Assembly (NCBI GenBank): GCA_946558695.1
Contig: CAMNTQ010000002.1
Location: forward strand, 62,001 to 126,000
Origin: an uncultured Lachnospiraceae bacterium
GTDB taxonomy: Bacteria; Bacillota; Clostridia; Lachnospirales; Lachnospiraceae
Reading direction: 5' to 3'
Length of the DNA stretch: 64,000 bases
Below, one piece after another: positions 59,834 to 64,000 of this stretch. Position numbers and translations under genes: made by a program. Positions within the stretch are counted from its first letter, which is position 1. Each line of letters begins with the position of its first letter. The notes under the pieces were generated by a model. That model saw nothing but the letters and a program-made list of their open reading frames with translations, was not told where the DNA came from and did not search any database.

Positions 59834-62800
59834 TAGTGGCGCAGACGATTAAAATCGAGATTCCCGTTGAGGTTATTGATAAGACAGATGCATTGTCTGC
59901 AATTACAGGCAAGTTAATGGGAATGGATAATGCCGCTAAAACAGCCTCCAGATCGATGGAAAAAGCCGGAAAAGTGTCAGGTTTTGAAAAGTCGTATCAG
60001 AAAACAATGAGGTCAATGACGGAATGGGGGAGGCAAAAATATCAGTCGGTTATGGAGGTAAAAGATATGGCCTCTCCAGTCATATCAAAAGTGGTATCCG
60101 GAATCAGAGGTTTTACGGGAAGAGTGTGGACTACAACTCTGAAAGTGGCGGATATGGCTACAGCGCCTATTCGGAAGATAGGAAGTATGCTTGCGAATCC
60201 GCTGGCAGCCGCAGGTGTGGGTTTGTCTGCAGGCGCGGCTATCGGCAGTTCGGTCAGTACCTTTGCAGGTTTTGAAGCGCAAATGAGCCAGGTTAAGGCC
60301 ATATCAGGAGCTACGCAGGGGGAATTTACCCAGTTGATGGATAAGGCCAAAGAAATGGGCGCTACTACAAAATTCACTGCGCAGGAATCCGGGGAAGCGT
60401 TCAATTATATGGCAATGGCCGGCTGGAAGACAAAGGACATGCTTGGCGGAATCAGCGGAATACTGAATTTGGCGGCGGCTTCCGGGGAGAGTCTGGGAAC
60501 TACCTCAGACATTGTTACGGATGCGATTACAGCATTCGGCCTGAAAGCTTCGGATGCCGGGCACTTCTCGGATGTCTTGGCGCAGGCTTCCAGTAATGCG
60601 AATACAAATGTAAGCATGATGGGGGAGTCGTTTAAGTATGTAGCTCCGGTTGCCGGTGCTATGAAGTACAGCATTGAAGATACATCCCTTGCTCTTGGAT
60701 TAATGGCGAATGCATCTGTAAAAGGGAGCATGGCCGGTACGTCTCTGAAAACGGCTATGGCCAATATGGCATCGCCTACGGCCCAAATGGCGGCGGCTAT
60801 GGAAAAATATAATATTTCCCTTACAGACAGCCATGGAAATATGAAGACATTCCGGGGCGTAATGGAGAACTTGAGGACAAGTCTTGGAGGTTTAAGTGAG
60901 ACAGAGCAGACAGCGGCTGCAAGTACGATATTTGGTAAAGAAGCAATGTCAGGTATGCTTGCCATCGTCAACGCTTCAGAAAGCGACTGGAATAAACTGA
61001 CGACGGCCGTAGATCATGCAGACGGCGCCAGCAAGCGTATGGCGGATACAATGCTTGATAATCTATCCGGTAAATTCACTTTATTTAAGAGTGCGCTTGA
61101 AGGTGTGAAAAATGCATTCGGTGAAAGGATCGCACCGTATCTTATGGATGGTCTGGATTGGCTCACGAAAAAAATGCCGGATGTACAGAGCGCGCTGATG
61201 AGCGGTATGGACAGGTTTGATCGTTTTACGGCCGGTATAAAAGAAAAGATATCTGAATTTACTGATACTCCGGAATGGGATGCGGCCGGCATATTCGGAA
61301 AAATAAACATAGCATGGGATGAATTGGTCGCTGAACCTTTTATGGAATGGTGGTCTGGAGGCGGTAAAGAAAAAATGGGGGCGGCGGCAAAGGATATCGG
61401 AATGGGACTTGGAACGGGAATCTCTGCCGGTATCCTCACGCTTTTAGGCATAGACGTATCCTCGACGCTCAGCGAAGGGGAAAGTATTGGAGCGCAGTTC
61501 GCAAAAAGATTTTCAGAAGGATTCCAGGGGATGGATATCATGGGAGCACTCGGGAATACAGTCTCGGGGGCTTTTTCCAACGCTTCAAAACTTCTTCCGG
61601 GCGGGCAGTCAGCAGACCTTTCTTCGTGGTTATCTGCCGCGATGCTTGCAAAAATCGGGCTGCCGTTACTTGGCATGGGAGTAAAGGGGATGAGTCTGGG
61701 GAAAGGTGTTCTTACCAGTGCGAAGACGGGCTCTCTGTCAAAGTTGATTGGATCATTTACTATAGCAGACGAAATCGCGGGTACTGGTATGGCAACTGGT
61801 ACTGGCCTGATGGGATTATTTGGGAAAACAGGTATGGCTTTAGGATCAGGAGCTTCCACGGCCGGAGGTTTGGCTGCTGTGGGTGCGGGTTCCATAGCAG
61901 GCGGAGTTGTTGGAGGAATCGCTGGTATCAGTGGTATCAAGGATTTGTATAAGGCTTCAAAGGCAAAGGACAGTGATGAACAGTCAACATATATTTCATC
62001 CGGTGCGATGAAGCTTGGGGGTGTAGCAGCAGGCGCAGCAGCAGGTGCGATGATTGGAACTGCAATACCCATACCAATAATAGGAACTGCAACAGGCGCA
62101 TTGATTGGCGCCGGCATAGGCGGACTGGCCGGTATGCTTGGCGGTGGCAAGGTTGAAGACATGCATAAAGAAAGAGTCAATGCTGCTGAAAAGTCTGAGT
62201 ATGCACTTAAGGGGACTACCTTCGCTTCAAAGGAGCTGGAACAGGCTTATAAGGATACGGAAGTCTCAGCGGCAGAATTCGGCGCCATGATGCAGGAAGC
62301 GGCATCGGATAAGATCAGGAATGCATTTGGAGATCTTAGTCTGTCTATGCAGGAGATACAGGATGCGGCAAAGCAGATCGTGTTCGGTGGAGATGATACT
62401 GAATTAACGGGATTTGCTTCGGCGGCAGCGGAAGCAGAGAATTCTTTTGGAAATCTACAGAGTGCTGTTGCCAGTATGGGGAAACTTAACTGGAAGGCCG
62501 GGCTTGGCATGATCAATGATGAGAGCAGTGTCGAATCCTACCGGGCAGGTATTGAAAATATGATACAGAGTGCGGAGCAGTATGTCACGGACCAGCATTA
62601 TGAAGCGACGGCAGCGGTATCCCTTCTTCTGGAGCCGGAAGAGACGGAAGGCTACATGTCCGGGTTGGATACCATGTATCAGGATATACAGAACCGTTTG
62701 GATAGCGCGGGCAGTGAACTGACTGCTAAAACAAAAATTGCTCTGGAAGATGGTGTAATTACGATGGATGAGCAAAAGGAACTCAGCAGTTTGCAGCAGC

Positions 62801-64000
62801 AGGTCACGGACATTACAAACCAGCTTTCCAGTGCACAGTCTGAAGCTGGGATGCAGGCATTGAAGATAAAGTATTCCGGTGCTCAGTTGGATGCGGAGTC
62901 TTTTGCGAACCTTACAAGTGAATTGCAGGCTCAGGCACAAAGCGCCGCTGACAGTTATGATGATGCGTTGCAGGTGTCGCTTACAAATCTTAATCTTCAG
63001 TTAGAAACAGACGCTATTAATCAGGATCAGTATAATGATCAGCTTGCGGCGCTCACAGAAGGCTATCAGGCAAATGTAAGTGAGCTGGCGGTCAATGTAG
63101 AAAGTTTTCAGTTACGGGCGATTGAAGAGGCCTTTGGAAGTGAACTGGATGGTATCCTTCCGGATATTGAAGGGTCTGTTGCAGAGAAATTAGGGACTGC
63201 CCTCAATAATGCTATGGCAAGTGGAGTTGATGCTACCCAGTGGGGCATGAGTGGGGAAGGGCTTGCATCCGCAGTAGACTGGCTCGGTCTTGAAGGGCTT
63301 GACGGAGAAATCCAAAGTGCGGTTGCGTCAATGATGGGACAGGTTGCCGCTTCCCTTCCTGATCAGATTACAAGCTCTATGGCTGACAGCAGTGCGGCCA
63401 TCAGCGAAGCAGCGGGCGGTGCGCTTACAAGCGGTGTGGAGAGTGTAGATACATCACAGGCGAGTGCGGCACTTGGTGCAAAACTCAGTGAGAATCCTCC
63501 GGAAGTAGACCTGTCAGGATGGTCTGCAGGATTAGGAAGTGAATTTCAAAGCGCCGCGTCTGCAGCGGTTGAGAGCGCCGATTATTCAGCGGTTTCCACC
63601 AGTGTAGGGAATGGTGTGGGGAATGCGGTTACGGCTTCCATGAGCACGATACAGACCGCCATATCAAGTCTTTACAGTCAGGTTGGCTCCGCTATTAACA
63701 GTGCGTTTTCAGCTGGCTTTAATACGACAACGACGGTTACCATACGGGCAAATTATAAGCTGGCAAACCCAACGGCCACTATCAGCTTCAGCGGCGGCGG
63801 CTCTGGAACGGCCACTGTAAGCGGAAGCATTTCTTCCCATGCAGAGGGCGGATATTCCAGCGGTCCGGAACTTACCCTGTGGGGTGAGGATGGTCCTGAG
63901 GTTATCATTCCGTTAGGCGGAAAGCGCAGAAAGCGGGGCTTGGAGTTATGGAGACAGGCCGGTGAAATTATGGGTGTCAGCGCTCATGCGGACGGAGGAT
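59830..64000 (+). CDS. Tail tape measure protein (partial, runs off the window)
   Basis: The reading frame starts at ATG 59830 after AGAGGGGGTGT and stays open for 1390 codons to the window end. Residues about 140-430 are the TP901-type tape measure core: SGEAFNYMAMAGWKTKDML, SDIVTDAITAFGLKASDAGH and AAASTIFGKEAMSGML. Two Gly/Ala-rich hydrophobic regions (about 657-705 and 730-772) could cross the host membrane during injection. The rest is helical, Ser/Ala-rich, ending with a HAEGGYSSGPELTLWGEDGP block. It sets tail length and helps DNA delivery. Confidence 0.93.
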   Translation, partial: MIVAQTIKIEIPVEVIDKTDALSAITGKLMGMDNAAKTASRSMEKAGKVSGFEKSYQKTMRSMTEWGRQKYQSVMEVKDMASPVISKVVSGIRGFTGRVWTTTLKVADMATAPIRKIGSMLANPLAAAGVGLSAGAAIGSSVSTFAGFEAQMSQVKAISGATQGEFTQLMDKAKEMGATTKFTAQESGEAFNYMAMAGWKTKDMLGGISGILNLAAASGESLGTTSDIVTDAITAFGLKASDAGHFSDVLAQASSNANTNVSMMGESFKYVAPVAGAMKYSIEDTSLALGLMANASVKGSMAGTSLKTAMANMASPTAQMAAAMEKYNISLTDSHGNMKTFRGVMENLRTSLGGLSETEQTAAASTIFGKEAMSGMLAIVNASESDWNKLTTAVDHADGASKRMADTMLDNLSGKFTLFKSALEGVKNAFGERIAPYLMDGLDWLTKKMPDVQSALMSGMDRFDRFTAGIKEKISEFTDTPEWDAAGIFGKINIAWDELVAEPFMEWWSGGGKEKMGAAAKDIGMGLGTGISAGILTLLGIDVSSTLSEGESIGAQFAKRFSEGFQGMDIMGALGNTVSGAFSNASKLLPGGQSADLSSWLSAAMLAKIGLPLLGMGVKGMSLGKGVLTSAKTGSLSKLIGSFTIADEIAGTGMATGTGLMGLFGKTGMALGSGASTAGGLAAVGAGSIAGGVVGGIAGISGIKDLYKASKAKDSDEQSTYISSGAMKLGGVAAGAAAGAMIGTAIPIPIIGTATGALIGAGIGGLAGMLGGGKVEDMHKERVNAAEKSEYALKGTTFASKELEQAYKDTEVSAAEFGAMMQEAASDKIRNAFGDLSLSMQEIQDAAKQIVFGGDDTELTGFASAAAEAENSFGNLQSAVASMGKLNWKAGLGMINDESSVESYRAGIENMIQSAEQYVTDQHYEATAAVSLLLEPEETEGYMSGLDTMYQDIQNRLDSAGSELTAKTKIALEDGVITMDEQKELSSLQQQVTDITNQLSSAQSEAGMQALKIKYSGAQLDAESFANLTSELQAQAQSAADSYDDALQVSLTNLNLQLETDAINQDQYNDQLAALTEGYQANVSELAVNVESFQLRAIEEAFGSELDGILPDIEGSVAEKLGTALNNAMASGVDATQWGMSGEGLASAVDWLGLEGLDGEIQSAVASMMGQVAASLPDQITSSMADSSAAISEAAGGALTSGVESVDTSQASAALGAKLSENPPEVDLSGWSAGLGSEFQSAASAAVESADYSAVSTSVGNGVGNAVTASMSTIQTAISSLYSQVGSAINSAFSAGFNTTTTVTIRANYKLANPTATISFSGGGSGTATVSGSISSHAEGGYSSGPELTLWGEDGPEVIIPLGGKRRKRGLELWRQAGEIMGVSAHADGG

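Noticed and set aside
61014-62180. 388-residue minus-strand frame, Pro/Ser/Ile-rich, inside the tape measure gene
   Set aside because: The plus frame is an unbroken tape measure protein; the antisense frame is open because of Gly/Ala/Lys codon bias and has no ribosome site or known motif.
1-64000. CRISPR arrays, tRNA or rRNA genes, insertion sequences
   Set aside because: No regularly spaced direct repeats, tRNA cloverleaf sequences, rRNA segments or transposase genes with terminal repeats were recognised.

Overview
The window is a piece of a low-to-mid GC Firmicutes chromosome. It looks like a gut Lachnospiraceae member: strong AGGAGG ribosome sites, CotF-like spore coat genes, an iron-sulfur aldo/keto reductase, a long FtsX permease with an internal coiled coil, and a PBSX-like prophage. 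Two parts are clear.

Part 1 (1-14,344) is host chromosome. It holds the end of gatA, then gatB, a PurF-like protein that has lost its glutaminase cysteine, a GNAT acetyltransferase, an ABC ATPase with a large FtsX-type permease, two small CotF-like proteins, a PuuD-like glutamine amidotransferase, an M19 dipeptidase, a D-2-hydroxyacid dehydrogenase, an HPr-like protein without the phospho-histidine, a ferredoxin-containing aldo/keto reductase and guaA with its terminator.

Part 2 (about 14,300 to beyond 64,000) is a temperate contractile-tailed phage, apparently integrated next to the 3' end of guaA; the right end lies outside the window. From left to right: a type I toxin-antitoxin-like locus (small hydrophobic peptide plus convergent antisense RNA), a tyrosine integrase, an unknown lysogeny-strand gene, a CI-like repressor, a divergent Cro-like gene with shared operators, small early regulators, then a recombination/replication block. 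That block has an unknown zinc-ribbon protein, a one-polypeptide SbcD-SbcC nuclease, a replisome organizer carrying iteron-like repeats, a motif-poor N6 methylase, a PcfK/AcrIIA9-like and PcfJ-like pair, a DUF5131 radical-SAM-like protein, RecU, a phage beta clamp and a Dam-type methylase. Many small early genes follow, including a second tyrosine recombinase with three N-terminal zinc ribbons, AbrB-, YopX- and DUF6011-like proteins and an ArpU-like regulator.

Between that regulator and the terminase lie two terminator-bounded accessory cassettes: (A) a sodium:solute symporter coupled to a PAPS-reductase-like PP-loop protein, and (B) ParB-like, IbrA-like PP-loop, and IbrB-like ParB proteins. 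This is the best candidate for an undescribed phage-borne system. The structural operon follows: terminase small and large subunits, portal, a MuF head protein fused to a JAMM-like domain, XkdF-like protease, scaffold-like protein, decoration protein, major capsid, connectors, tail sheath, tail tube, tail chaperones joined by a predicted -1 frameshift (A AAA AAC), and the tape measure cut by the window edge.
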